A stretch of DNA of 64,000 nt from Paraburkholderia madseniana (GTDB taxonomy: Bacteria; Pseudomonadota; Gammaproteobacteria; Burkholderiales; Burkholderiaceae), in assembly GCF_009690905.1 (NCBI RefSeq), contig NZ_VOSW01000006.1:1-64000 (forward strand), written 5' to 3'. The position numbers and the translations under genes are program-made. Positions 48,461 through 57,898 of the stretch are shown piece after piece; position 1 is the stretch's first letter, and each line of letters begins with the position of its first letter. The notes beneath the pieces were generated by a model. The model was not told the origin of the DNA. It ran no database searches and saw nothing but the letters and a program-made list of their open reading frames with translations.

Positions 48461-48712
48461 TTATCGCTTACCCTTCTTCTTCGGCGGAGGGCTCATATCC
48501 AGCCCTTCCGGAGCAAGTTCCGGGCGCGCTTGCCACAGCGGTCTCAAGAGAAGACCAAACAGATGGCCCGCCGCATTCACGGCTCCAGCACGAAATGCTT
48601 GAAGCTCTCTCTCTGAGCCGCGCTCCTCCACAAGCTTCAAAGCGCCAACAATTGAACGGTGCGCCGACAGTAATTTCTCATTGACCTCTGTTGCGAGATT
48701 CTCTTCCTCAAT
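48461..48712 (-). CDS. Small hypothetical protein, tandem paralogue 3
   Basis: 83 residues from TTG 48712, chosen because AGGAG lies seven bases before it and this matches the length of the other two copies; an ATG at 48733 is in frame but swallows the ribosome site. Shares EKLL, VEERG, ELQAFRAG, PELAPEGLDMSPPPKKKGKR; closest to paralogue 1, including at the DNA level over the 3' end. Confidence 0.7.
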   Translation of the reverse strand: MEEENLATEVNEKLLSAHRSIVGALKLVEERGSERELQAFRAGAVNAAGHLFGLLLRPLWQARPELAPEGLDMSPPPKKKGKR

Positions 48713-49003
48713 CAAGACAGTGCTCCTTAGCATCGGTTGCCTACCATGCACGCATTCATGCACCGGAAGAACGCGACTTGTCGTGGAGTATAGAAAGGCG
48801 CGAACTGAATTTCGCCCCAAAGGTTGAATCGCTGTCCAGCTTTTGGGACCGCTCAAATTTACGCGCGAATTTTTCACGTGTTCCGGTTCAACAGGACAGT
48901 CCTCACTGAGATGCGCACGACGCCGTATTACTCCCGACATACGTTACTGCACACGACGTTGCCATCGATACTCACGATCAAATCAGAAGCAAATGTGATC
49001 GGG

Positions 49004-49633
49004 CTAGTTATCTGGTACGTTGCCAGGTTCACAAAGGTTCATCGATTTCATGGGCACTGCCCCTAGAATATTTTCCTTCGGCACGAGAGAAAACGCAGAC
49101 CAATCTGCTGCATTCACATAGACCACGCCAGCCTTGCATCGCATATGCGCTTGCTTCGGGTTTGTATCGCACCACGCACCGTCGACCGTACATCGTTGCC
49201 ACTGGGGTATAACGCTCAAGGGCTTCACCTCTCCGTCCGCCGCCTTCGTATAAGTCTGCACGTCACGCGTTGCTATCGACATGTACATGAAATCAAAGTC
49301 AGCGCTTACCGGACGTGCAGCCTCGGCATCCGCATAGTGTCTGCGAAGGTCCACGACATAGAAGCATCCTGCCCCAAACAATACCGTTGTCACCAATCCA
49401 GCGGAGACAATGAACCCTCGTTTGAGCGTCAATCGTGGTCCGCGCGTGAACGCATGCCCCAGTAAGGGGAACCCGATAACGCACGCGGCAGTTATGAAGA
49501 ACCAAATTCCAGTAGCGTGACTCTCACAGTCGTATCCGCATACGGGTGAGAAGGCAAGCACTATGCACGCGGCAACGCTGCCGGTAATTGCCCCGATAAC
49601 AGCGAACACCACGAGCGCCGCCAGCCTTTTCAT
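49004..49633 (-). CDS. Membrane protein, probable immunity protein of the Tae4-type effector
   Basis: 209 residues from ATG 49633, which overlaps the effector stop as ATGA. Three hydrophobic segments (about 1-27, 43-60, 73-95) then a periplasmic-looking domain of about 110 residues with four cysteines (QRCTVDGAWCDTN, MRCKAG, MNLCEP). Coupling to the amidase gene and likely periplasmic exposure fit an immunity protein. It does not look like Tai4, which is a short secreted protein, so this is inferred from context only. Confidence 0.55.
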   Translation of the reverse strand: MKRLAALVVFAVIGAITGSVAACIVLAFSPVCGYDCESHATGIWFFITAACVIGFPLLGHAFTRGPRLTLKRGFIVSAGLVTTVLFGAGCFYVVDLRRHYADAEAARPVSADFDFMYMSIATRDVQTYTKAADGEVKPLSVIPQWQRCTVDGAWCDTNPKQAHMRCKAGVVYVNAADWSAFSLVPKENILGAVPMKSMNLCEPGNVPDN

Positions 49634-50253
49634 TTCATGGCCCAAAATAATATCTGCTTGGATTGACGCAAATCAGAAAATCCAAACGGAAAACCCGAGG
49701 CAAGAGAATTCAGTCCGAATCGTCTGCCAAGTGTTGCAATGGAGTCTATTGGGCCGCTTATGGTCAATCGTGTCCCGTTCCAAAGATCAATATGACCGCC
49801 GCTAAGATTGTCCTGCGAGTCCCCCTCCTGCCGCCAATACCCGTAGAAGAAGATAATACCTGTGCGACCCTTGACCTTTGATTCCCAATCTCCGCCAGTG
49901 ATGTCCTCTGCGTTCGGAAGTCCCGCAAATGGCCGCAGCCTTAGCCACTCGGCCAGCTCGTATGCTCGCGTAGCCGTGGGTTTGCCATCCAACAGGATTC
50001 TCCCGAGCGTTGGCTTACCCGGCATCGGCTTGACTAGCTTCTGCGAGAAGGACTTCATCTCACTACCGATTCGATGAAATGTGACGCTCATGCGTATCGC
50101 ACATTGATTCTTGTATTCTCCAGTTGGATCATTGTATGGGTTGCCCGAAGGAAAGTTGTCCCACAGTTCCTGGAATGTCAAAACCCTCAATTCAACCACT
50201 TTGATGGAGCCGGGTGTCGAGTTCGTTCTAACCACCGTTTTCTTGTTCGGCAT
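49630..50253 (-). CDS. Type VI secretion amidase effector, Tae4 family
   Basis: 207 residues. Tae4-type NlpC/P60-like amidase that cuts the gamma-Glu-mDAP bond in the peptidoglycan of rival cells. Motifs: FPSGNPYNDP (34-43), catalytic Cys51 in NQCAIRMS, KGRTGIIFFYGYW (128-140) and catalytic His154 in GGHIDLWNGTRLT. No Sec signal, as expected for T6SS cargo. Sits between a 73-residue gene (three bases upstream) and the membrane protein gene (four-base overlap). No hcp, vgrG or tss genes are in the window. Confidence 0.88.
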   Translation of the reverse strand: MPNKKTVVRTNSTPGSIKVVELRVLTFQELWDNFPSGNPYNDPTGEYKNQCAIRMSVTFHRIGSEMKSFSQKLVKPMPGKPTLGRILLDGKPTATRAYELAEWLRLRPFAGLPNAEDITGGDWESKVKGRTGIIFFYGYWRQEGDSQDNLSGGHIDLWNGTRLTISGPIDSIATLGRRFGLNSLASGFPFGFSDLRQSKQILFWAMK

Positions 50254-50256
50254 TGC

Positions 50257-50478
50257 TTAGACTCCGGCCCGTCTTGCAAGGGCATCGTCGCCGCAATGAA
50301 TCTTATAGCTGTCGGCTTCCTGATTCCCGATGCGGAGTAGGCTGCCATCGACATCGGTACGACGCAAGCCAGCGATAGTGGAATCGCCAGTTGCAGTCGC
50401 AATCCGCACGCCTTGTCCGGTCAGCGAACCGATGGTTGCAATCAGATCTGCCGTTTCGTTGGTTGTGGTATTTGCCAC
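50257..50478 (-). CDS. Small hypothetical protein upstream of the Tae4-type effector
   Basis: 73 residues from GTG 50478, with GTAGGAG eight bases before; a TTG at 50505 is a weaker alternative. Reads ETADLIATIG, then a beta-looking region (GQGVRIATATGDSTIAGLRRTDVDG) and a polar end. Stop is three bases before the effector start, so co-translated. No known domain; an adaptor or chaperone for the effector is a guess. Confidence 0.55.
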   Translation of the reverse strand: MANTTTNETADLIATIGSLTGQGVRIATATGDSTIAGLRRTDVDGSLLRIGNQEADSYKIHCGDDALARRAGV

Positions 50479-50773
50479 GAGCCCGTCTCCTACAGAGTTG
50501 AACAAACTTATCCGTAGAGACTCGCGCTTTTTTGCGGCGGGGGAAATCAGCCACGCTTGAAAAATGCGTGCGATGATTCTGAAGTTACGTAGGGTCTTAA
50601 CGCTCTAACGTCAGAACCGTTTTATGCCATCAAGGTGTTGCGCCTTGAGGCATCGAGCGCGGCTGTTGTCTGCAAAACGGGACGTGGGCTCGCGGTCTGC
50701 CCCGATGGTGCGGGCCGCAGTGAGCGTCAACGCCGCATACGCGCAACCCGCTAGTCCCGCGCAGACAAACCAA

Positions 50774-51511
50774 TCACCTTGCCGTATAACCACCATCAAT
50801 CGGCAAACAAACTCCGCTAATCATCGAAGCCGCGTCGCTTAACAAGAACATAATCGGCACAGCAACCTCAGCGGACTCCGCGAAGCGGTGCAGAGGAATC
50901 GCCTTCAACGCGGGATCGCGCTTCGCGGGATCACTCCACGACTGCACCGCCATCGGCGTCAGCGTCACCGTGGGATTGACGCTATTCACCCGGATACCGT
51001 ATGGCCCTAACTCGATACACAAAGCCCGCGTAACAGCATCGAGCGCCGCCTTCGAAGCCGAATAACTCAAATGATCATCCAGCGCCACCAGCGCAGCCTG
51101 ACTAGAAACGTTCACGATGCTGCCAGCGCGTTTAGCATCGATCATCCCGCGAGCCACGTGCTTGGCAACCAACACCGCCCCACGCGCATTCACCCCCATC
51201 ACGCGATCGAAACTCGCGCCGGTCGTATCCACCGCACGCTCGAGCAAAGCAATCCCCGCACAGTTCACGAGCCCATCAAACGCCTCGAGCGAACCCAATG
51301 CATCATCAATAGCGGACTCATCGCTCACATCGAGCATCATCGGCTCGCAGCCCGTTTCCTCAGCCAACCGCGCAAGCTCATTCACATTCCGCGCCGCAGC
51401 GACCACACTCGCGCCGGAAGCACACAACGCTTCCACCGTTGCGCGCCCAATTCCACTCGACGCACCCGTCACAAGAATCGAGCGACCGGAAAAATCAAAA
51501 GTAGCATTCAT
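50774..51511 (-). CDS. SDR oxidoreductase, L-xylulose reductase-like
   Basis: 245 residues. NAD(P)-binding TGASSGIG (about 15-22), AARN after the second strand (favours NADP), NCAG, and Ser-Tyr-Lys in NVSSQAAL / YSASKAA. Overall pattern resembles dicarbonyl/L-xylulose reductases. Last gene of the polyol operon; its ATG overlaps the kinase stop by four bases. Confidence 0.85.
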   Translation of the reverse strand: MNATFDFSGRSILVTGASSGIGRATVEALCASGASVVAAARNVNELARLAEETGCEPMMLDVSDESAIDDALGSLEAFDGLVNCAGIALLERAVDTTGASFDRVMGVNARGAVLVAKHVARGMIDAKRAGSIVNVSSQAALVALDDHLSYSASKAALDAVTRALCIELGPYGIRVNSVNPTVTLTPMAVQSWSDPAKRDPALKAIPLHRFAESAEVAVPIMFLLSDAASMISGVCLPIDGGYTAR

Positions 51512-53052
51512 GATGTCTGCAACCGATGCATGACCGGCTTCAACGCCGGATACAAATCCGTATAAACGCCGAACCGCTGCTCGTACAACGCCATTCGTTG
51601 CGCGTTCGGTTCCGCACGTTCAATCAGCGTGACCCATCCGTTCTGCGCTTCTTCACGCGATACCAGACCGACACCGACACCCGCAAGCAACGCCGCCCCC
51701 ATCGCTGCCTCCACGTCCTGCTCGATCGTATAGACCGGATAGCCGGTAATGTCCGCAATGATCTGCATCCACAGATCCGAATGCGCGGCGCCGCCCACGA
51801 CAATCAACTTGTCATCCAGCGATTGCGCGCCCTTACGTCCGGCTTCGATGTTGTGCTTCAACGCGAACGACACGCCCTCCAGCACCGCGCGATACAAATG
51901 CGCCCGCGTGTGAAACAGGCTCAGGCCAACAAACGCACCACTCGCCTTCGCATCCCACACGGGGCTTCGTTCCCCCATCAAGTACGGCAAGAACATCACC
52001 CCATCAGAGCCTGCGGGAATCTGCGACGCACTCTCTTCAAGCAAGCGATGCGGATCTCCATTCGGCATCGCACGCGCCGCCTCGGTCTCCGCATGACAAA
52101 ACTGCTCGCGATACCACGTCACCGAAGCGCCCGCCGTAATCGCACCACCGAAAACATAAATATCGCGTTGACCGTTGAACACATGCGGCATGCTGATCAA
52201 CCCATGCCGCGCATCGACGGTCTGGTTGATATACCCCCAGCACATACTCGTACCGATCATCGCAACGTGCTGCCCCGCACGCGTGACGCCCGCGGCAAAC
52301 GTCGCCACCGCAGCATCCACGCCGCCCGCAACGATCGCCGTGCCCGCCTCCAGTCCAAGCTGCTCGGTCCACTGCGACAACAACCCGCCCACCACGTCCG
52401 ACGATTCCACCAACCGCTCCGGCATCATCGTCGCGGGGATGCCGAGCATGTCGAGCGCTTCATCCGACCAGTCGCATTTCGCAATATCGTAGATGCCGCC
52501 AATATTGCCCGCCGAACTATGATCGACGGCGACCTCGCCGGACAGCATATAAATCACGTAAGCATTCGGTGGCAGGAAGTAACGCGTATGCGCCCAGATT
52601 TCCGGTTCGTGATCGCGCAGCCACAGCATCTTCGTGTAACCGTAGTAGCTGTCCACACCGTTGCCCGTGATCGCATACAAGCGCTCGAGGTCAATGTTTT
52701 TACGCACCCACTCGACCTGATCGGTCGCACGCCGGTCCATCCAGATAAGACACGGATAAAGCGGCCGCATATCGCTATCGACGGGAATCCCCGAGCCGCC
52801 ATACAGACTGCTCACGCACACCGCTTTGATCGACTTCGCCGCAACGCCCGCCTCCTTCGCCTTGCGCACGCAAGCCGCAATACACTCCACAACCGCCTTC
52901 AACCACACCGCCGGCCATTGCTCGGCCCATAGCGGCTTGGGCGTGTCCGGCTGATAGCTCGACGCATGCTGCGCGACGATCGCGCCGTGCTGATCGACCA
53001 GCAGCGCCTTGGTGCTCTGCGTGCCGATATCGACGCCGATGACGTAGTCCAT
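51508..53052 (-). CDS. FGGY-family carbohydrate/polyol kinase
   Basis: 514 residues. N-terminal nucleotide-binding GVDIGTQSTKALLVD, substrate region with WMDRRA, and C-terminal GERSPVWDAKASGAFVGLS and VVGGAAHSDLWMQI. Phosphorylates a sugar or polyol product of the adjacent dehydrogenase; from context a tetrulose or pentulose. Differs clearly from the XylB at 60.8 kb, so it is not a simple duplicate. Confidence 0.87.
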   Translation of the reverse strand: MDYVIGVDIGTQSTKALLVDQHGAIVAQHASSYQPDTPKPLWAEQWPAVWLKAVVECIAACVRKAKEAGVAAKSIKAVCVSSLYGGSGIPVDSDMRPLYPCLIWMDRRATDQVEWVRKNIDLERLYAITGNGVDSYYGYTKMLWLRDHEPEIWAHTRYFLPPNAYVIYMLSGEVAVDHSSAGNIGGIYDIAKCDWSDEALDMLGIPATMMPERLVESSDVVGGLLSQWTEQLGLEAGTAIVAGGVDAAVATFAAGVTRAGQHVAMIGTSMCWGYINQTVDARHGLISMPHVFNGQRDIYVFGGAITAGASVTWYREQFCHAETEAARAMPNGDPHRLLEESASQIPAGSDGVMFLPYLMGERSPVWDAKASGAFVGLSLFHTRAHLYRAVLEGVSFALKHNIEAGRKGAQSLDDKLIVVGGAAHSDLWMQIIADITGYPVYTIEQDVEAAMGAALLAGVGVGLVSREEAQNGWVTLIERAEPNAQRMALYEQRFGVYTDLYPALKPVMHRLQTS

Positions 53053-53103
53053 ACAGTCTCCGTTTATATGCCGCTCGTCCTTGCCTCACGCCGCGCCAAG
53101 CAC

Positions 53104-54198
53104 TCAGGCACGCGGCTTCATCAATACCTTGATCGAATCGAGCGAGTTAGCGACCTTGATCGCTTCGTCCCATTCTTCCAGCGAAAAGCCGTGCGTGACA
53201 ATGCCCTTCGACGTCACGAGCCCGCGAGCCAGCAAATCGATCGCAATCGGATAACAGTATGGACCCAGATGCGCGCCGCGCACATCGAGTTCCTTGCGGT
53301 CGCCGATCACCGACCAGTCCAGCGTCGTATCCGCACCGAACACGGAAAACTCGACGAAGCGACCAAGCTTGCGAATCATCTCCATGCCCTGATTGACGCC
53401 GATCGGCGCGCCGGTCGTTTCGATGTAGACATCGCAACCATAGCCATCGGTCAGCGAATGAATGATCGCCAGTACGTCTTCCTGCTTCGGATTGATCGTC
53501 ACGTCCGCGCCGTATTCACGCGCAAGTGCCAGACGCTCCTCAACCAGATCGATCACAACGAGCTTCTTCGGCGTTTTCAGATGCGCGACTTGCGTCATCA
53601 TCAAGCCAAGCGGACCAGCTCCGGCAATCACCACCACGTCGTCGAGTTGCAGATCACCGCGGTTCACCGTGTGGATCGCGCAAGCAAGCGGTTCAATGAT
53701 CGCGGCGTCTTCGAGCGAGATGCCGTCGGGGATCTTATGGACGATTGCCGTCGGCGGAATGCGCATGTACTCGGCCATGCCGCCGTCCGCGACTTCGCGC
53801 TGAAAACCGAAGATGTTGTGCACCTCACACATCCAGTACTGGCCCGATTTGCAATAACGGCACTTGCCGCACGGCACAATCTGTTCGGCGATCACGCGGT
53901 CGCCGATCTTCACGCCGAAATGATCCGCCGCGCCCTCGCCGATTTCTTCGACAAAACCGAAGAACTCGTGGCCCGGAATCACCGGCGCTTTGACCCACGG
54001 ACTCGGGCCGCCCCAAAACATCTTCGCGCCCGAATGACATTTGCAGTCGCTCGCGCAGATGCCGCACGCTGCGATGCGGATCACCAGCTCATGCGCGCGG
54101 GCCTTTGGCTTGGACACCTGTTCGACGCGATAGTCTTTCGGTGCGTGGCAGACGATCGCCGTCATGTTTTGCTTATCGGATTGCGTGGATTGAGTCAT
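53104..54198 (-). CDS. Zinc-dependent polyol dehydrogenase, erythritol/L-threitol dehydrogenase type
   Basis: 364 residues, medium-chain dehydrogenase. Catalytic-zinc region CGICASDCKCHSG and GHEFFG; structural-zinc cysteines in CGKCRYCKSGQYWMC; Rossmann motif GAGPLG and acidic D after VVIDLVEER favour NAD. The distinctive FWGGPSPWVKAPVIPGHEF stretch is what I associate with erythritol/L-threitol dehydrogenases of Burkholderia and mycobacteria. Exact substrate needs assay. The ABC permease gene lies 34 bases upstream. Confidence 0.82.
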   Translation of the reverse strand: MTQSTQSDKQNMTAIVCHAPKDYRVEQVSKPKARAHELVIRIAACGICASDCKCHSGAKMFWGGPSPWVKAPVIPGHEFFGFVEEIGEGAADHFGVKIGDRVIAEQIVPCGKCRYCKSGQYWMCEVHNIFGFQREVADGGMAEYMRIPPTAIVHKIPDGISLEDAAIIEPLACAIHTVNRGDLQLDDVVVIAGAGPLGLMMTQVAHLKTPKKLVVIDLVEERLALAREYGADVTINPKQEDVLAIIHSLTDGYGCDVYIETTGAPIGVNQGMEMIRKLGRFVEFSVFGADTTLDWSVIGDRKELDVRGAHLGPYCYPIAIDLLARGLVTSKGIVTHGFSLEEWDEAIKVANSLDSIKVLMKPRA

Positions 54199-54232
54199 TG
54201 CATGGTCCTGCTAAAAGGAGGTCGTTTAAGAG

Positions 54233-55240
54233 TTACTTTCTACGGTCGCGGCTGATGTAGATCGCCAGCAAAATAATTCCGCCCTTGATCACGTTCTGCA
54301 CATAAGGATTCACGCCGACCATGTTCAGGCCGTTGTTCAGCACGCCCAGCAGCAACGCACCGATCAAGGTGCCGATGATCGAGCCGCGTCCGCCGGAGAT
54401 CGAGGTACCGCCCATCACCACGGCAGCGATGGCATCGAGTTCGAAGCCGACGCCTGCGTTCGGCTGGCCACTCATCAAACGAGCAGTCAATACGATGGCG
54501 GCAAAGGAGGACGTCAAACCAGCAATCGAGTAGACGATCAGCTTCACGCGAGCCACGCGCACGCCGGACAGACGTGTCGCCTGTTCGTTGCCACCAATCG
54601 CATAGACATAGCGGCCAAACGGCATGCGTTCGAGCAACACCCAGGCAATCGCATAGATCACCACCATGATCACAACCGGCGCCTGAATGCCGAGAATCTT
54701 GCCGCTGCCGAAGAAACTGACCCACTCAGGCAGACCGTCGATTGGATAACCACCCGTGTAGATCAGCGCGAGGCCACGAGCGATCCCCATCGTCGCAAGC
54801 GTGACAATGATCGGTGGCATACCGGCAAACGCGACGAAGAAGCCGTTGGCCGCGCCGAAGCCCAACCCGACCGCGATGCCGACCGCCAAGGCAGCCACCG
54901 CATTCATCCCGGCCACCATCAAGCCCGCGGCAAGCGTACCCGCCAAAGCCATCACGGAGCCCACCGACAGATCGATACCACCGGTCAGAATCACGCACGT
55001 CATCCCCACAGCAATGATCGCGTTGATCGACACCTGGCGCAGGACGTTCTCCAAATTCGCAGCGGAGAGAAAACTGTCGCTCGCGAATACCATCACGATG
55101 CACACCACCAGCAAGCCGATGAACGGATAGAAGAGCGTCGAGCGTTTCAACGCGGCCCATGTGAAACGCACCGGTGCGCCCGGCGTGTCACTACTGACGG
55201 TCGACGTTTTCGGCGATGAAGAAGGATTAGGCGTGTTCAT
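54233..55240 (-). CDS. Sugar/polyol ABC transporter permease, ribose type
   Basis: 335 residues from ATG 55240; it overlaps the ATPase gene by 14 bases. RbsC/BPD_transp_2-type inner-membrane permease with about nine hydrophobic segments; [21 protein letters not shown] and [24 protein letters not shown] are typical. A polar Ser/Pro N-terminus of 30 residues precedes the first segment. Confidence 0.93.
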   Translation of the reverse strand: MNTPNPSSSPKTSTVSSDTPGAPVRFTWAALKRSTLFYPFIGLLVVCIVMVFASDSFLSAANLENVLRQVSINAIIAVGMTCVILTGGIDLSVGSVMALAGTLAAGLMVAGMNAVAALAVGIAVGLGFGAANGFFVAFAGMPPIIVTLATMGIARGLALIYTGGYPIDGLPEWVSFFGSGKILGIQAPVVIMVVIYAIAWVLLERMPFGRYVYAIGGNEQATRLSGVRVARVKLIVYSIAGLTSSFAAIVLTARLMSGQPNAGVGFELDAIAAVVMGGTSISGGRGSIIGTLIGALLLGVLNNGLNMVGVNPYVQNVIKGGIILLAIYISRDRRK

Positions 55241-56747
55241 GAACTGCTCCACGGGTGCCGGCTGTTGCATAGGTCATCACGGCGTTCGAGTCGATCTCGC
55301 CGCCTTCGAGCATCGCTTCGATGCGGCCCTGCCGGAACACGGCGACGCGGTCGCACATGCCAACGATCTCCGGCAATTCGGACGAGATCATGATGATCGA
55401 GTAGCCGCGCGCGGTGAGTTCGCGCATCAGCAGATAGATTTCGGCTTTGGCGCCGACGTCGATGCCGCGCGTCGGTTCGTCGAAGATGAGAATGTTGGTG
55501 TGGTGATTCAGCCAGCGCGCGATCACCACCTTTTGCTGATTGCCGCCTGAGAGGGTCGCGACTTCGGTGTGCATCGTCGGGGCTTTGACGCCGACGCGCT
55601 TCATGATGTCGGCGGTGGCGCGCGCTTCGCCGCGCTGATCGATGAAGAAACGCAGCGAGCGGTATTTGCCGAGGTTGTTGATCGAGATGTTCTGCTTGAT
55701 CGAGAAATCGGTGATCAGACCTTCGGTCTTGCGGCTCTCCGGCAAAATGCCGACGCCGGCGCGCAAGGCATCGGCGGGATCGGATAGTTTTTCGGTTGTG
55801 CCGTTGATGCGGATTTCTTTCACGTACGCCGGGTCAGCGCCGATCACAGCCAGCGCGGTTTCTGTGCGGCCCGAGCCGACTAGTCCCGCGAAACCGAGAA
55901 TCTCGCCTTCGCGCAAATTGAAACTCAGCACCGGGCTGTCTTTCAGCAACTGCAGCTTTTCGACGTCGAGCACGATCTTCGCATCGGCACGCAGTGGCGG
56001 CTTCGGCGGAAAGCTGTTTTCGATGCGGCGTCCCACCATCATTTCCACGAGGCGGCTCACATCAGATTGCGCGACCTCCGTCATGCCAACGTACTGACCG
56101 TCGCGTAACACCGTAATGCGATCACACACCTCAAAGATTTCCTCCAGGTGATGCGAGATGAAGATCATCGCGACGCCCTGCGTCTTCAGGTCACGCATGA
56201 TCGCGAACAGGTGTTCCGCTTCAGCGGGTGTGAGCGTCGCGGTCGGTTCATCCAGAATCAGAATGCGCGCTTCCAAAGACAACGCCTTGCCGATTTCAAC
56301 AAACTGCTGCTGCGCGACCGACAGCTCACGAATCGGCACCGACAAGTCGATCGCCACGCCCAGCCGCTGAAAAATCGCCGCGGCCGCGCGCCGCATCTTG
56401 CCGCGTTCGAGCAAACCCAAACCGTTCTTCAATTCACGGCCGAGAAACATGTTCTCCACCGCATTCAGATACGGAATCAGGCTGAATTCCTGAAACACGA
56501 TACCCACGCCCGCGGCGACCGCATCGTGGTAGTTCGTGAAGTGCCGCACTTCGCCCGCGATCGTGATCGTGCCTTCATCCGGCTGATAGATGCCGCACAG
56601 AATTTTCATCAGCGTGGATTTGCCCGCGCCGTTTTCGCCGAGCAACGCGTGAATCTCACCCCGAGCGATTTCCAGGTGAATGCCTTGCAGCGCCTTCACG
56701 CCCGGAAAGCTTTTGGTGATGTTGTCGAGCTTGAGTATCGTGTCCAT
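55227..56747 (-). CDS. Sugar/polyol ABC transporter ATPase, ribose type (two domains)
   Basis: 506 residues, RbsA/MglA type. First domain: Walker [10 protein letters not shown] (about 36-44), signature [15 protein letters not shown], Walker [10 protein letters not shown]. Second domain: degenerate P-loop GLVGSGRTE, signature [15 protein letters not shown], Walker [15 protein letters not shown]. The asymmetric sites are normal for this family. Energises import with the adjacent permease and binding protein. Confidence 0.94.
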   Translation of the reverse strand: MDTILKLDNITKSFPGVKALQGIHLEIARGEIHALLGENGAGKSTLMKILCGIYQPDEGTITIAGEVRHFTNYHDAVAAGVGIVFQEFSLIPYLNAVENMFLGRELKNGLGLLERGKMRRAAAAIFQRLGVAIDLSVPIRELSVAQQQFVEIGKALSLEARILILDEPTATLTPAEAEHLFAIMRDLKTQGVAMIFISHHLEEIFEVCDRITVLRDGQYVGMTEVAQSDVSRLVEMMVGRRIENSFPPKPPLRADAKIVLDVEKLQLLKDSPVLSFNLREGEILGFAGLVGSGRTETALAVIGADPAYVKEIRINGTTEKLSDPADALRAGVGILPESRKTEGLITDFSIKQNISINNLGKYRSLRFFIDQRGEARATADIMKRVGVKAPTMHTEVATLSGGNQQKVVIARWLNHHTNILIFDEPTRGIDVGAKAEIYLLMRELTARGYSIIMISSELPEIVGMCDRVAVFRQGRIEAMLEGGEIDSNAVMTYATAGTRGAVHEHA

Positions 56748-56817
56748 CGGGTCCTCCTCTGCTGCTCGTCGCCATGCTCATCGAAGAAGCACATGCACCT
56801 GGCAACGAGCATTCGGC

Positions 56818-57771
56818 TTACCAACTGAAGCCCTTGGCATTGCTCTTGTCGATCATCTTCACGTCGACCGGAATGGCTTTCGGTACATTGGCGCCCCACT
56901 TCTTCGCGAGTGCAGTGCCGAGCGCGATACGCACCTGGTCGGCCGGGAACTGCGCGGACGTTTCGATGAACTTCGAATTCGGTTTCTGGATCGCGGCAAT
57001 CGCTTCCGGCGCACCGTCGACGCTGGTCAGCTTGATATCCTTGCCCGATGATTCGATCGCCGAGAGCGCGCCCATCGAGCCACCGTCGTTCACGCTGAAC
57101 ACACCCTTCAGATTCGGATGCGCCTGAATCATGTTCTCGGTAACGGACAACGCAGTCGCGCGTTCCTGCTTACCGTTCTGCATATCCGCGAGTTTGATGC
57201 CCGGCACTTTCGCAAGCGCCGCCTTGCAACCGCGCACACGTTCGAGAATCGGCACCACCGGAATGCCGTCGAGAATCGCCACTTCGCCGCTGCCGCCAAT
57301 CGACTTCGCCAGATATTCACAGGCCATCTCGCCCGCGTCGAAATTCTTGGAGCCAACGAATGAATCGACCGGACCGTTCGCGTTCGCATCGACCGCAACC
57401 ACCACCACGCCCGCCTTCTTCGCCGACGTGACCGCCGATTGAATGCCGGTCGAATCGGTCGGATTCACGAGCAGGATGTCGATCTTCTTTTGCAGCATGT
57501 CTTCGACGTCACTGACCTGCTTGCTGACGTCATGATGCGCGTCGGTGACGACCACCGTCGCGCCAATCGACGCAGCCGCATCGTTCAGCGCCTTTTGCAT
57601 CGTCACAAAGTACGGGTTGTTCAACTCCTGAAACGTCATGCCGATCTTCAGCGGCGCGGCAAGTGCTGCCGGCGCGGCGATAAACGAAAGACCGAATGCA
57701 AGCGTCGCCAACGCAGCCGTGCTGCGCGCGAAGGTCTTCAACGATGTTTGCTTCGAAGTGGATTGCGTCAT
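56818..57771 (-). CDS. Periplasmic sugar/polyol-binding protein
   Basis: 317 residues, Peripla_BP_4 (ribose-binding) family. Signal peptide ends around APAALAAP (about 38). Ligand-fold motifs: GMTFQELNNPYFVTMQ, VNPTDSTGIQSAV, and GVFSVNDGGSMGA. First structural gene of the minus-strand polyol operon, followed at 70 bases by the ATPase gene. Confidence 0.93.
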   Translation of the reverse strand: MTQSTSKQTSLKTFARSTAALATLAFGLSFIAAPAALAAPLKIGMTFQELNNPYFVTMQKALNDAAASIGATVVVTDAHHDVSKQVSDVEDMLQKKIDILLVNPTDSTGIQSAVTSAKKAGVVVVAVDANANGPVDSFVGSKNFDAGEMACEYLAKSIGGSGEVAILDGIPVVPILERVRGCKAALAKVPGIKLADMQNGKQERATALSVTENMIQAHPNLKGVFSVNDGGSMGALSAIESSGKDIKLTSVDGAPEAIAAIQKPNSKFIETSAQFPADQVRIALGTALAKKWGANVPKAIPVDVKMIDKSNAKGFSW

Positions 57772-57816
57772 GGTTGTCTCCGTTATTGAAACTGTTCGAT
57801 GAGATGAGCATGTCCC

Positions 57817-57840
57817 TCACGCTGTCTTTGGACAGCGTGA
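57817..57840. promoter_or_regulatory. Perfect 10-base inverted repeat upstream of the polyol operon
   Basis: TCACGCTGTC-TTTG-GACAGCGTGA between the AraC gene stop and the binding-protein start, 46 bases before that ATG on the minus strand. No T-run follows, so operator or mRNA-stabilising hairpin are both possible. Confidence 0.5.
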
Positions 57841-57898
57841 TAGGTGTTGAAACGCGGATGAGTTAGAACGCTTCGGCTTTTAGCGTGGCGTAGGAGGA

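Noticed and set aside
51526..52932. 468-codon plus-strand frame under the FGGY kinase
   Set aside because: Arg/His-rich shadow with no family resemblance.
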